Below are positions 1-7,248 of a DNA stretch of 61,451 nt, one piece after another. Position numbers and translations under genes: made by a program. The DNA is from Brevundimonas sp. (GTDB taxonomy: Bacteria; Pseudomonadota; Alphaproteobacteria; Caulobacterales; Caulobacteraceae). Below the pieces are notes generated by a model that ran no database searches, was not told where the DNA came from, and saw only the letters and a program-made list of their open reading frames with translations. Where the stretch lies: positions 1-61,451 of the forward strand of contig NZ_JANJTL010000060.1 of NCBI RefSeq assembly GCF_024711105.1, given 5' to 3'. Numbering within the stretch: position 1 is the first letter of the stretch; the number at the start of each line of letters is the position of its first letter.

Positions 1-1
1 C

Positions 2-358
2 TTCGCCGAGGAGCCCTGCGCCTGCGGCTCGCCGCTCCGGGCCGTGCGGGCCATCCACGGGCGTCAGGACGACATCTTCGACCTCGGCGCGCTCGTCACG
101 CCGGACATTTTGCGCAACGCCGTCGTCGACGCCGACCGCCGCATTACGGATTTCCGCATCCTCCAGACCGGGCCGGGCGAGGTTGAAGTCGAACTGGACG
201 CCGCCCTGGCCGAGGCGGCGCCTCGCGTGGCCCGGGCGCTGATCGAGGCGATCGTCCGGGCGGGCGGCGAGGCGGTCGTCCAGACGCGCCTCACACCCGC
301 CTTCGGGCTGCCGACTGACCGAAAGCTGCGCCGCGTCGAGCGCCTCTGGCGACCCTAG
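2..358 (+). CDS. C-terminal part of an adenylate-forming enzyme (F390 synthetase / PaaK-like), truncated by the window edge
   Basis: The frame is open to the first base, so only the last 119 residues are seen; the tracked start at 44 is an internal GTG. The visible part begins with a Cys-x-Cys-Gly motif followed by 'GRQDDIFDL', which matches the C-terminal hinge and lid of phenylacetate-CoA ligase and coenzyme F390 synthetase-like proteins. These activate an acid with ATP to an acyl-adenylate. The substrate cannot be read from this fragment. The stop codon overlaps the stop of the convergent DUF3419 gene through the bases CTAG. The family call is fairly secure; true CoA ligase activity is not established. 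Confidence 0.65.
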   Translation, partial: FAEEPCACGSPLRAVRAIHGRQDDIFDLGALVTPDILRNAVVDADRRITDFRILQTGPGEVEVELDAALAEAAPRVARALIEAIVRAGGEAVVQTRLTPAFGLPTDRKLRRVERLWRP

Positions 359-1410
359 CCGATCGTCCCGGCCCGGATGTCGTAAACGATCGCGCGGTCC
401 TCGCGGGACAGCCGCTCCGACAGGGCCGTGTCGACTCGGGCCGCCTCAGGCGGCGGCAGGGGATTGAGCAGCACCCGTTCGCACCAGCGCGCGCCCGGCG
501 CCGCGGCGCCCAGCACCGACCGCCAGATGGCGGCATAGAGCTCCGGCCCGGTGTAGGACCCGAAGTCCGACAGCGAGAAGGCGGTAAAGCCGTGGTCCGC
601 CGGCAGGTCATCCAGGCCGCCCTGGCGCACCTCGATGCGGTCCAGCCGCGTTCGGATAGTGTCGAAGGCCTGTGGTTCCAGATGCAGTGGAAGGGCCTCG
701 GTCGAATGCCGCCCTCGCAGCATCAGCCAGGCGAAGTCGCTCTGCGAGAACAGGAAGGTCTGGGACGCCCTGACAAACCGCTCGCGCAAGATCCGCTCGC
801 ACTCCGCCGCAGACGGCAGGAGTTCGCCGCCCGGTTCGCCGACCCATCGCCACAGGGGCTTGGCGGCCAGCAGCTGCAGCGCCGGCGGCCAGATGCCCCG
901 GTCCCAGCGCTCGGCCCAGAAGCGCGCCTGGTCCTCGACCGTGGCGCAGGCGAACAGCTCACGGATGAGCGCGCCGCGCGCCAGCCCCGCGCCGCGCGCC
1001 AGGGTTCGCAGCGTCTGCTCCCACAGGCCGGCTCGCCAGACCCCGTGGCCGATCACGCCGCTGCGCCGCCACCCGTCCCGGTCCTCGTCCGACAGTCGCG
1101 GTTCGACCCGGGCATGCAGGGCCAGCCGGTCGGGTCCGTCCGTCACGCCCAGCCAGTCGAGCATCTCCCCATGGTCGAGCGCGCGCCAGGCGGCGATCTT
1201 CAGCCGCATCAGGCGGCACTGGGCCGGATTGACGTCCAGCGCCACGACGTGGCCCGGATCCCCCAGCAACAGGTCGAACACCCGCGCGCCACTACCGGTC
1301 AGGCACAGGACGCGGTCTTCGGGCCCCAGACGCAGCGCCGCCAGTTCTGTGCGGCCGTCCTCGTTGGCCGAGGTGAAGGCCAGTCGGGAAAAGAAGCGGC
1401 TTTCGCTCAT
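355..1410 (-). CDS. DUF3419 family protein (BtaA-like aminocarboxypropyl transferase family)
   Basis: This 351-residue protein has an N-terminal Rossmann methyltransferase-like fold: 'LCLTGSGARVFDLLL' is the SAM-binding glycine loop and 'VALDVNPAQ' the acidic residue after strand 2. The whole length resembles DUF3419, the family of BtaA, which moves the 3-amino-3-carboxypropyl group of SAM to diacylglycerol in betaine-lipid synthesis. No BtaB methyltransferase is adjacent, so betaine-lipid synthesis is not implied. It converges on the adenylate-forming gene with a 4-base overlap. The same strand continues downstream of the UspA gene, but a GC hairpin lies between them, so it may be transcribed separately. 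Confidence 0.75.
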   Translation of the reverse strand: MSESRFFSRLAFTSANEDGRTELAALRLGPEDRVLCLTGSGARVFDLLLGDPGHVVALDVNPAQCRLMRLKIAAWRALDHGEMLDWLGVTDGPDRLALHARVEPRLSDEDRDGWRRSGVIGHGVWRAGLWEQTLRTLARGAGLARGALIRELFACATVEDQARFWAERWDRGIWPPALQLLAAKPLWRWVGEPGGELLPSAAECERILRERFVRASQTFLFSQSDFAWLMLRGRHSTEALPLHLEPQAFDTIRTRLDRIEVRQGGLDDLPADHGFTAFSLSDFGSYTGPELYAAIWRSVLGAAAPGARWCERVLLNPLPPPEAARVDTALSERLSREDRAIVYDIRAGTIG

Positions 1411-1412
1411 GG

Positions 1413-1430
1413 CGCCCCGTCAACGGGGCG
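1413..1430 (-). terminator. GC hairpin between uspA and the DUF3419 gene
   Basis: Arms CGCCCCGT and ACGGGGCG enclose a two-base loop directly after the UspA gene on the minus strand and just before the DUF3419 start. There is no clear T-tract, so it may be an attenuator or an mRNA-stabilising hairpin rather than a strong intrinsic terminator. Confidence 0.4.
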
Positions 1431-1472
1431 CGGCGCCCCCGCGCCCTGTGTCCCGCACTGGCGGCCGTCTGG

Positions 1473-2330
1473 CTAGTGCGCCAGAAGCAGGGAAGGACCG
1501 TCCTCCGCCTCAAGCAGGGCGCGCGTCACCCCGCCCAGGACGAACTCGCGGAGTCGGGAGTGCCCGTAGGCCCCGGCCACCAGAAGTCCGGCCTGTTTGG
1601 TCTGGCAGGCGGTCAATATGGCCGTCGCGGGGTCGTCGCCTGCGAGCGCTAGGATGTCCGCCGACCCGACCCCATGCAGCTTCAGGAAGTCCGACAGCTG
1701 GTCCATCGAGGGTCGCGCCGGATCGCCGTTGTCCCCATGCCCGACGATGTCGATGTCGGAGCAGCCGCCCAGCAGCGGCAGGGCTGCCCGCACGGCGCGG
1801 GCCGCCTCGATCCGGCCGTTCCAGGCGATCACCGCCCGGCCGCTTAACTGGTCGGGCGAGCCTCGCGCGATCAGCAGCGGCAGCCGCTGGCGCATCAGCA
1901 CCTCCTCGACGAACTGGACCGTCCGTTCGTGCTCCTTGCCCAGGATTTCGCCGGACACGACCGCCAGGTCGGCGAGGACGCAGGCCCGCTCAAGGCTCGC
2001 CCAGACGCGGCGCTCGTAGGGGTGAGAAATGAGGCGGGGGCTTTCTTCGCCGGCCCCCAGCACGATGTCGGCGCCGGCCGCCGCGGCGAAACAGGCCGCG
2101 TCGATGCGGGACTGGTTCTCCTCGGCGATCTCGGCGGCGGCGTCGAAGGCTCCCGGAGGAGCCGCCCCCCCGAAGGCGGTGGCCGTGGCGGCGAAGTCGG
2201 CCGCGAGGTCGGGATAGACCGGCAGGACGTGGGCGACCGCGTCGTGCTCGGCGGCCAGCCAGGCACCGGCGTGGATGGCCGGCTCGTCATGGCGCCCGAG
2301 CGCCAGGACCAGGATGGACTTGTAGCTCAT
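1473..2330 (-). CDS. Universal stress protein, UspA family (tandem-domain length)
   Basis: The 285-residue length fits two fused Usp domains. The N-terminus 'YKSILVLALG' is the first Usp strand, and the C-terminal 'GAYGHSRLREFVLGG' is the ATP-binding G-x2-G-x9-G motif with the following helix. The start is supported by a strong AAGGAGGG ribosome site four bases upstream. Usp proteins of this layout in alphaproteobacteria are commonly induced by low oxygen. An Fnr/FixK-type box lies 51-64 bases upstream (2381-2394), which suggests the same here. The partner or client is unknown. Confidence 0.9.
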   Translation of the reverse strand: MSYKSILVLALGRHDEPAIHAGAWLAAEHDAVAHVLPVYPDLAADFAATATAFGGAAPPGAFDAAAEIAEENQSRIDAACFAAAAGADIVLGAGEESPRLISHPYERRVWASLERACVLADLAVVSGEILGKEHERTVQFVEEVLMRQRLPLLIARGSPDQLSGRAVIAWNGRIEAARAVRAALPLLGGCSDIDIVGHGDNGDPARPSMDQLSDFLKLHGVGSADILALAGDDPATAILTACQTKQAGLLVAGAYGHSRLREFVLGGVTRALLEAEDGPSLLLAH

Positions 2331-2380
2331 CGGACCCTCCTTGAGGGCCCCAACCTGCGCCGGTCCGCGCGGGTTGCGCC

Positions 2381-2394
2381 TTGATTTGCCTCAA
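2381..2394. promoter_or_regulatory. Fnr/FixK-type box upstream of uspA
   Basis: TTGATTTGCCTCAA matches the TTGAT-N4-ATCAA consensus at nine of ten conserved bases. It sits 51-64 bases before the UspA start, a distance typical of class II activation with a short leader. Four comparable boxes and one perfect box occur elsewhere in the window upstream of respiratory and stress genes. Confidence 0.65.
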
Positions 2395-2483
2395 GCCGCG
2401 GCCACACCGGGGGGGAGAATCCGGTGGCGCCCGCGTCGAGGTCTGAAATCCTGAACGAAACCGCCCCGGAGGGCCCGCTTCCG

Positions 2484-2927
2484 ATGATCTGGCTGACGAG
2501 CCTGGGATTGGCCGCCACGGCTGCCTTCACGGTCGCCCACGATCCGCACGGCTGTCCGGAGGTTCCTCACGACTATCGCGTGCCGTGCCGCTGCGAGCGG
2601 CTGCCGCCCTACTACTATCCGCGGCCCTTCTACTATCACCCCGGCGACTATCCACGCCGGGACTACGAGGTGCGCGGCTATGAGCGTCGCGACTATGTGG
2701 TCCGGGGCCGGCCGGTGCGCCGGCCGAGCCCGCCGGTCTACATCGAAGGCCCGCGCATCTACGTCGACGCCCCGCCGGTTTATGTGGAGCCGGCGCAGAT
2801 CTACGTGGAGCGACCGGAGATCATCGTGCGGCCTTCGGAGGTGATCGTCGCGCCGCCGGAGGTGCATTTCGAGCCCTGTCCGCAAGGCGCACAATGCGTC
2901 CAGGAGCCGGCGACGCCGCCTCACTGA
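2484..2927 (+). CDS. Secreted Pro/Tyr/Val-rich heptad-repeat protein, copy 1
   Basis: I do not recognise this family. The ATG at 2484 is preferred over the tracked 2424 because a GGAGGG site precedes it and because the paralogue at 3552 starts at the matching residue. The first 20 residues ('MIWLTSLGLAATAAFTVAH') look like a signal peptide. The middle is rich in Tyr, Arg and Pro. The last 55 residues are a run of seven-residue units such as 'PPVYVEP', 'AQIYVER', 'PEIIVRP' and 'SEVIVAP', ending in a Cys-containing tail. Such regular alternation suggests extended beta or polyproline structure in the periplasm or envelope. An opposing small gene separates it from its paralogue. Confidence 0.75.
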   Translation: MIWLTSLGLAATAAFTVAHDPHGCPEVPHDYRVPCRCERLPPYYYPRPFYYHPGDYPRRDYEVRGYERRDYVVRGRPVRRPSPPVYIEGPRIYVDAPPVYVEPAQIYVERPEIIVRPSEVIVAPPEVHFEPCPQGAQCVQEPATPPH

Positions 2928-3373
2928 GTCCGGCAGAAGCCCTGGGATTCGCGAGCGAGCGCCAGATAGCCGCCACTCAGCGCATGCGCGGTCGCCGCCT
3001 GGCACTGGCCCTGGCTGATCAGTTCGCCCACACGCTGCCGCGCCGCCTCATAGGCGCGGGCCTCATCCCTCAGCCGGCGCGCCTCGACGCGCTGGGACGG
3101 AAAGCACAATGAGATCCAGCGCGCCTCGGCGCAGCGGGCGACGAGTTCGGATTCCGACTCGGACAGCACGCCGGGGTCAGTGCTGGTCGTCGGCGCCGAG
3201 GGCAGGGGAACCGGCAGGGTGACCGGCGCGTCCGGCGGTTCGCTCAGCAGTTGAATGTCCGGAAGCCGGTAGCGGCACACCCAACGCTCGTCGACGAACT
3301 CACAGCTTTCCAGCGTGGCGGCTTGCGGCTGGGCCACCAGGGCGGCCGCGAGAATCAGGCCTGCGTCCCACAT
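2921..3373 (-). CDS. Hypothetical secreted protein
   Basis: This 150-residue protein is not recognised. The N-terminus 'MWDAGLILAAALVAQPQAA' is signal-peptide-like. It has six cysteines after that, two near the N-terminus ('CEFVDERWVCRYR'), two in the middle and two near the C-terminus, a Pro-rich linker around residues 45-65, and a helical C-terminal half rich in Arg, Glu and Ala. It lies between the two heptad-repeat paralogues on the opposite strand, overlapping the first by seven bases at their stops. That position may mean a shared envelope role, but nothing shows it directly. Confidence 0.6.
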   Translation of the reverse strand: MWDAGLILAAALVAQPQAATLESCEFVDERWVCRYRLPDIQLLSEPPDAPVTLPVPLPSAPTTSTDPGVLSESESELVARCAEARWISLCFPSQRVEARRLRDEARAYEAARQRVGELISQGQCQAATAHALSGGYLALARESQGFCRTQ

Positions 3374-3521
3374 GTCAGCCGTCCGGCGGTGGTTGGGATC
3401 TCACCCTAACAGGCGGAGGCGGAACGAAGAACAGGCATGCGACCTTAACCCTTGCATTCGCGCGGCAGGAGAAACCTGTCGGCTTCCGTCGCCGAGGCGC
3501 TTCATGTAGCGTTGCTATTCG

Positions 3522-3529
3522 TTAACCAT
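3522..3529. promoter_or_regulatory. Possible CtrA half-site
   Basis: TTAACCAT, 23 bases before the ATG of the second heptad-repeat gene, equals the half-motif known for CtrA-controlled promoters in Caulobacter. No second TTAA at seven-base spacing is present, so chance occurrence is quite possible. Confidence 0.2.
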
Positions 3530-3551
3530 AACGAGCTGGGGAGTTTCGTGC

Positions 3552-3941
3552 ATGTTCTGGCTATCTAGCCTTGTCCTGACGACGGCCCTGTCCGCGACCG
3601 CGATGCAGGACGCCCACGGTTGCCAGGAGCGGCCGCACCATCCCGATGATCCGTGCATCTGCACGATCGAAGTGGACTTCTACCGGCCCGGCCCGCCGCC
3701 GCCGCCCGTGCGCATCCAGGCGCCAGGCTATCGCGTCATCGGCCGCCCGATCCACGTTCAGGGCCCGGTCGTGCACATCAGCGGCCCGCCGATCTATGTC
3801 GACGCCCCGCCCGTCTATGTGTCACCGGCCCAGATCTATCTGGAGCGGCCGGAGGTGCACGTCCGTCCGTCGGACGTGATCGTGGCTCCGCCGGAAGTTC
3901 ACGTGCAGCCCTGCCCCAACGGCGGCAGCTGCCCGCGCTAA
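3552..3941 (+). CDS. Secreted Pro/Tyr/Val-rich heptad-repeat protein, copy 2
   Basis: This is a 129-residue paralogue of the protein at 2484. It shares a signal-like N-terminus ('MFWLSSLVLTTALSATA'), an 'HGC' motif just after it, and the C-terminal repeats 'PPIYVDA', 'PPVYVSP', 'AQIYLER', 'PEVHVRP', 'SDVIVAP' with a Cys-x-x-Gly tail. The Tyr/Arg-rich middle of copy 1 is replaced by a short Pro stretch. GGGGAG precedes the ATG. A strong hairpin follows the stop. The two copies probably arose by duplication and are kept nearly identical only in the repeat block, which marks that block as the functional part. Function unknown. Confidence 0.75.
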   Translation: MFWLSSLVLTTALSATAMQDAHGCQERPHHPDDPCICTIEVDFYRPGPPPPPVRIQAPGYRVIGRPIHVQGPVVHISGPPIYVDAPPVYVSPAQIYLERPEVHVRPSDVIVAPPEVHVQPCPNGGSCPR

Positions 3942-3968
3942 GGCCGGTTCTGGTCTGATATTCCCCGG

Positions 3969-4000
3969 GGGGCGGGCCCGCGGCGACGCGGTCCCGCCCC
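3969..4000 (+). terminator. Strong GC hairpin after heptad-repeat gene 2
   Basis: GGGGCGGG pairs with CCCGCCCC, and inside that CCGCG pairs with CGCGG around a GCGA loop. It lies 28 bases after the stop codon. Only two T residues follow, so termination may be helped by Rho, but the stem is very stable. Confidence 0.6.
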
Positions 4001-4033
4001 TTGGCATGTGCGATGCACCGCGCCCGGTGAGCC

Positions 4034-4152
4034 ATCCGGCTCTGTCTCGGATTGGTACGGGCGTTTAGCTCAGACGCGCAGAGCGGCGGCCCCTTAAGCC
4101 GCAGGTCCGTGGTTCAAGTCCACGAACGCCCCCCAGTCCGAGACGGCCGGAT
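4034..4152. repeat. Long imperfect inverted repeat enclosing the tRNA-like gene
   Basis: ATCCGGC (4034-4040) pairs with GCCGGAT (4146-4152), and GTCTCGGA (4044-4051) pairs with TCCGAGAC (4137-4144), interrupted only by a TCT/G bulge. The 77-base tRNA-like sequence at 4059-4135 is the loop. In RNA this would form a 15-pair leader-trailer helix holding the folded tRNA. This is seen directly in the sequence; its role in processing or protection is inference. Confidence 0.7.
4059..4135 (+). tRNA. tRNA-Lys-like gene (anticodon CTT), divergent
   Basis: The cloverleaf closes perfectly. The acceptor stem is GGGCGTT/AACGCCC (7 pairs), the D stem GCTC/GAGC, the anticodon stem GCGGC/GCCGC, the variable loop AGGTC, and the T stem CGTGG/CCACG with loop TTCAAGT; CCA is encoded. 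Read by position the anticodon is CTT (Lys), and the T arm and acceptor resemble bacterial tRNA-Lys. Several bases are abnormal. Position 33 is C instead of the near-universal U, the D loop (AGACGCGCA) lacks the GG pair that docks to the T loop, and the discriminator is C. It may be a degenerate copy, a specialised tRNA or a tRNA-like RNA rather than the housekeeping tRNA-Lys. Confidence 0.6.
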
Positions 4153-4180
4153 CGCCGGCGCGTCGGAGTAGGAGGCGGCT

Positions 4181-4966
4181 GTGTTGGACGGATCTTTGGA
4201 AAACCCACTGGCGGCGGCCGTCTTGGTCGCCGCATTTCTCGTCCTAGCGCCGTTGTCGCTGACCGTGCTGCGCGAAGGCCGTTCGGGAGACCCCTTTACC
4301 TGGCTCGAAGTGCTCGGCCGCTATGGCCTGATCGTGACCTGGGCCTTCGTGGCGCCGCTCGCGGTCGCCAACCACTTGCGTCCCGAGACCCTGCTCTGGC
4401 TGTTCGGTCCGGAGGTCGGGGACGGCGGGCTGGCCGAATATGCGACCGTGGCCGCCTGGGCCTGCGCCGCCATTCTCGCCGCCCGGCTGGCGCTCGTCAC
4501 CCAAGGTTGGGAGCGGGCGCTTTACGCGCTGGCCGCCGCCGGCGCCTTCGTCCTGTTCGGAGAGGAGATCAGCTGGGGCCAGTGGCTGTTCAACTGGGGT
4601 TCGCCCGCGTTCTTCGCCGAAAACAACCTGCAGTCCGAAACCAACGCCCATAATTTCTTCCCTCCCGAGGTCTTCGACGCGGCCTATGCGATTGCAGGCC
4701 TGATCATCGCCGGCCTAGTCGGGATGCTGCGCTTCGGGCGTGGGCTCGGCCCGATCGTCACGGCGCTGCGACAATGGCCTCCGGCGCGCTGGATCGGCCA
4801 CAGTCGGCACGGCGTGCCCCTGGCCTTCAGCGCCGCGGTGCTGATGCAGCACCACATGTTCCAGGAGGTGGCCGAGATGGCCCTGTCGCTGGCGGTGCTC
4901 TACGCCCTGTGGTGGACGGTCTCGCGCGCCGCGCTAGGGCGCCCGGTCGAGTTCGCGCCAGCCTAG
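4181..4966 (+). CDS. Polytopic membrane protein of unknown function, paralogue A
   Basis: This 261-residue protein has about seven hydrophobic segments. The GTG start is chosen because AGGAGG lies five bases upstream and because 'MLDGSLEN' aligns with 'MFDGSIEN' of paralogue B at 6358. Conserved between the two are 'EEISWGQ', then 'NNLQSETNAHNFF', then 'QHHMFQE' near the C-terminus. These polar residues (Glu, His, Asn) inside membrane-spanning regions look like a metal or catalytic site, by analogy with membrane hydrolases; that is inference. The gene converges on and overlaps the O-antigen ligase-like gene by 33 bases, suggesting a role in envelope glycan or lipid metabolism. Confidence 0.7.
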   Translation: MLDGSLENPLAAAVLVAAFLVLAPLSLTVLREGRSGDPFTWLEVLGRYGLIVTWAFVAPLAVANHLRPETLLWLFGPEVGDGGLAEYATVAAWACAAILAARLALVTQGWERALYALAAAGAFVLFGEEISWGQWLFNWGSPAFFAENNLQSETNAHNFFPPEVFDAAYAIAGLIIAGLVGMLRFGRGLGPIVTALRQWPPARWIGHSRHGVPLAFSAAVLMQHHMFQEVAEMALSLAVLYALWWTVSRAALGRPVEFAPA

Positions 4967-6223
4967 CACCAGAGCCGCGCCCATGGTGACGAACAGGGTC
5001 CATTCCCCGTCGTGATAGTCGAAGGTCGGCACCTCGGTGAGGCTGCGCAGGCTGATCATGACCAGCAGCGGCAGCGCCAGATAGGCCCCGGGATGCCGAT
5101 AGGCCGCCCCGATCGCCTGGCCCATGACGACCAGCCAGTAGAGGCTCCATAGCGCCAACCCGACCCAGCCCAGCGCGAGCCACACCTCGATCCAGCTGTT
5201 GTGGGCGTGTCCCGCGATGAAGCCAGACTGGTGCGCGATCCACGCGCCGGGATAGAAGCCGCGCATGTGATCCCAGAGCACGCCATAGCCATAGCCCCAC
5301 ATCGGCTTGAGCTCGCCCTGACGGATCGCCGCCTCCCAGATTTCGGTCCGGCCCGTCAGGGTGGCGTCCTTGCCGAGCAGGTCGAAGAAGAATTCGGGCG
5401 CCAGCACGATCGCGCCCGCCAGACCGAACACGCCGACCGCCGCAATCCAGGTGAAGGCCACCGCGCTGACCGGCCCGCGCCGCACGATCCACACCCAGCC
5501 CATGGCGGCCAGTCCCAGGGCCATGGCCACGAGTGCGGTCTTCGACGTCGAAAGCAGGACCAGCAGCAGGCAGAGCAATACCGAGGCGATCCAAAGCAGC
5601 CGCCGCCGTGGCGCCAGAATAGCCGAGGCCACGGAGACGCAGACGCCCAGCGCCATGATGCCGCCCAGCGCATTCTTCTCGGTGTAGACGCCTCGCCACG
5701 AGCCGGGGAACAGTTCCTCCATACGGCCGTAGGCGGGCAGCAGGGCTCCGATCAGGAAGCTGAGCACGGCGAGCAGGGCGATGTTGCCGGCGATGAGCTC
5801 GGCCACGGTCCGCCAACGCCAGCGCGCCGCGATCACGAATCCGGCGAGGCAGGTGAAAAGAAGGGCCACGGATCGGCGGAAGGTGGCTTCCGAGTCGATC
5901 GACCAGAAGGTCGATGCGAAGGCCAACCCCACGAGGACCAGCAGGGGCGCCGACTTCATCAGCGCGCGCAGGGTCTCGCGCCAGCTCTGGGCCAGCAGGA
6001 CGAGTGTGAAGCCGTAAGCCGGCCAGAAGGCGTTGCGCAGCAGGGCAGAGTTCTCGGCCGTGAGCGACCATCCGGTGAGCGGCGCGCTCCAGCCCTGCAG
6101 AAGGATGAACAGGGTCATGAAGCCCGTTGCGAGCGCCACACCCTCGCTGAGCGTCAGCCGTGCGTCCTCGCGCCGCGAGGTGCGGGCGACGTCAGGGTGC
6201 AGAGCGGGCGAGAGGCTGGACAT
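4934..6223 (-). CDS. O-antigen ligase / polymerase family membrane protein (Wzy_C domain)
   Basis: The protein has 429 residues if started at the ATG at 6223 ('MSSLSPALHPDV'); the tracked start at 6574 would run through the promoter and start of the divergent gene. It has about ten membrane segments. The motif 'WRGVYTEKNALGG' and the large periplasmic loop ending 'GHAHNSWIEVWLALGWVGL' are hallmarks of the WaaL/Wzy_C family, which joins or polymerises undecaprenyl-linked glycans on the outer face of the inner membrane. No glycosyltransferase genes are nearby. Paralogous membrane proteins flank it on both sides. Ligase cannot be told from polymerase by sequence alone. Confidence 0.85.
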   Translation of the reverse strand: MSSLSPALHPDVARTSRREDARLTLSEGVALATGFMTLFILLQGWSAPLTGWSLTAENSALLRNAFWPAYGFTLVLLAQSWRETLRALMKSAPLLVLVGLAFASTFWSIDSEATFRRSVALLFTCLAGFVIAARWRWRTVAELIAGNIALLAVLSFLIGALLPAYGRMEELFPGSWRGVYTEKNALGGIMALGVCVSVASAILAPRRRLLWIASVLLCLLLVLLSTSKTALVAMALGLAAMGWVWIVRRGPVSAVAFTWIAAVGVFGLAGAIVLAPEFFFDLLGKDATLTGRTEIWEAAIRQGELKPMWGYGYGVLWDHMRGFYPGAWIAHQSGFIAGHAHNSWIEVWLALGWVGLALWSLYWLVVMGQAIGAAYRHPGAYLALPLLVMISLRSLTEVPTFDYHDGEWTLFVTMGAALVLGWRELDRAP

Positions 6224-6357
6224 GAGCCGAATGACCGGACGGACCCATCCTTGTGGACCGCAAGAGTGCGAACATGCCCTTAAGACGGCTTGGCCGGGGC
6301 AAGCTGATAGCTCCCGCACGTCAAGCTTCCTTAGGGATTGAGGCATATCCCGGAACC

Positions 6358-7173
6358 ATGTTCGACGGCTCGATTGAGAACCTTCCGGTCCTGGTGGCCT
6401 TCGTGCTCGCCTGCCTACTGGCGGCGCCCGTTTCGGCGGCGGCGCTGTTCCGGCCGGGGCGTTCTGTCCTCGCACCCAGCAAGGGCGCAGACCTGGCCGG
6501 CGCCGGTGTGCTGGTCCTGCTGTGGGTCGGGCTGATTCCGCTGAACGCCTGGGCGCACCTGTCGGGCCAGCCATTCGAATGGGTTTTCGGCTCCGAGACC
6601 TTCGACGGCGGCTTCGTCGAGACCCTGACCTTCGTCGGCCTGATGTTTGTCGCCTGGCTGTCGGTGCGCCTGGCGCTGCGGCGCGAGGCGCCGCTCGCGG
6701 TCCGGGTCCTGGCCGTGCTGTTCGCCGTGGGCCTGGTTTTCGTGGCGCTTGAGGAGGTGAGCTACGGCCAGCACTGGTTCCACTGGCGCGCCACCGGCGC
6801 CTTCGCTGAGGCCAATCTCCAGCACGAGACCAACCTGCATAACTTCGTCGATCCGCGCCTCTACGACTGGCTCTACGAAATCATCGGCGGTGCGGCCCTG
6901 GTGGCCGCGCTTCTGGTTCGGGTTGGCCTGATGCGCGGCCTCCTGGACCGGCTCGGCCCGCTCGGCGAAACCGTGTCGCGGAGCCGTTACGCCCTGGCCC
7001 TGACGATGACCGCGTCGGCCTTGCTGCTGCACGAAGTGTTCGAGGAGCTGTCCGAATTCGCGGCCGTCTCCGCCCTCGTCTATGTCGCCATCGTCAGCTT
7101 CGAGCTCTGGCGGACCCGGCTGGCCCCGGCCGACGATGCATCATCACCGGGCTACGCGCCCCACCGCGCCTGA
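6358..7173 (+). CDS. Polytopic membrane protein of unknown function, paralogue B
   Basis: The protein has 271 residues when started at the ATG at 6358 ('MFDGSIEN'), which matches the start of paralogue A. The longer tracked form would overlap the promoter of the divergent O-antigen ligase-like gene. It shares the conserved polar motifs with A: 'EEVSYGQHWF', 'ANLQHETNLHNF' and 'LLLHEVFEELSE'. Seven or so hydrophobic helices are evident. Keeping Glu, His and Asn in the same places in two diverged copies argues that they form an active or ion-binding site. The two copies bracket the ligase gene, so gene duplication around it is likely. I cannot name the family. Confidence 0.7.
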   Translation: MFDGSIENLPVLVAFVLACLLAAPVSAAALFRPGRSVLAPSKGADLAGAGVLVLLWVGLIPLNAWAHLSGQPFEWVFGSETFDGGFVETLTFVGLMFVAWLSVRLALRREAPLAVRVLAVLFAVGLVFVALEEVSYGQHWFHWRATGAFAEANLQHETNLHNFVDPRLYDWLYEIIGGAALVAALLVRVGLMRGLLDRLGPLGETVSRSRYALALTMTASALLLHEVFEELSEFAAVSALVYVAIVSFELWRTRLAPADDASSPGYAPHRA

Positions 7174-7248
7174 TCCCACAGCACCCGGGCTTGGAGCCCT
7201 TCGGCCTCCGTGCGAGACATTCCGCTAGGGAAGCGGGAGAGGGTTAGC

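Noticed and set aside
592-2032. Long ORFs on the plus strand opposite DUF3419 and uspA
   Set aside because: They are antisense shadows typical of high-GC coding DNA; the opposite strand carries clear family motifs and ribosome sites.
4034-4152. Integration site of a mobile element at the tRNA-like gene
   Set aside because: No integrase, direct repeat of the tRNA 3' end or phage gene is present nearby.
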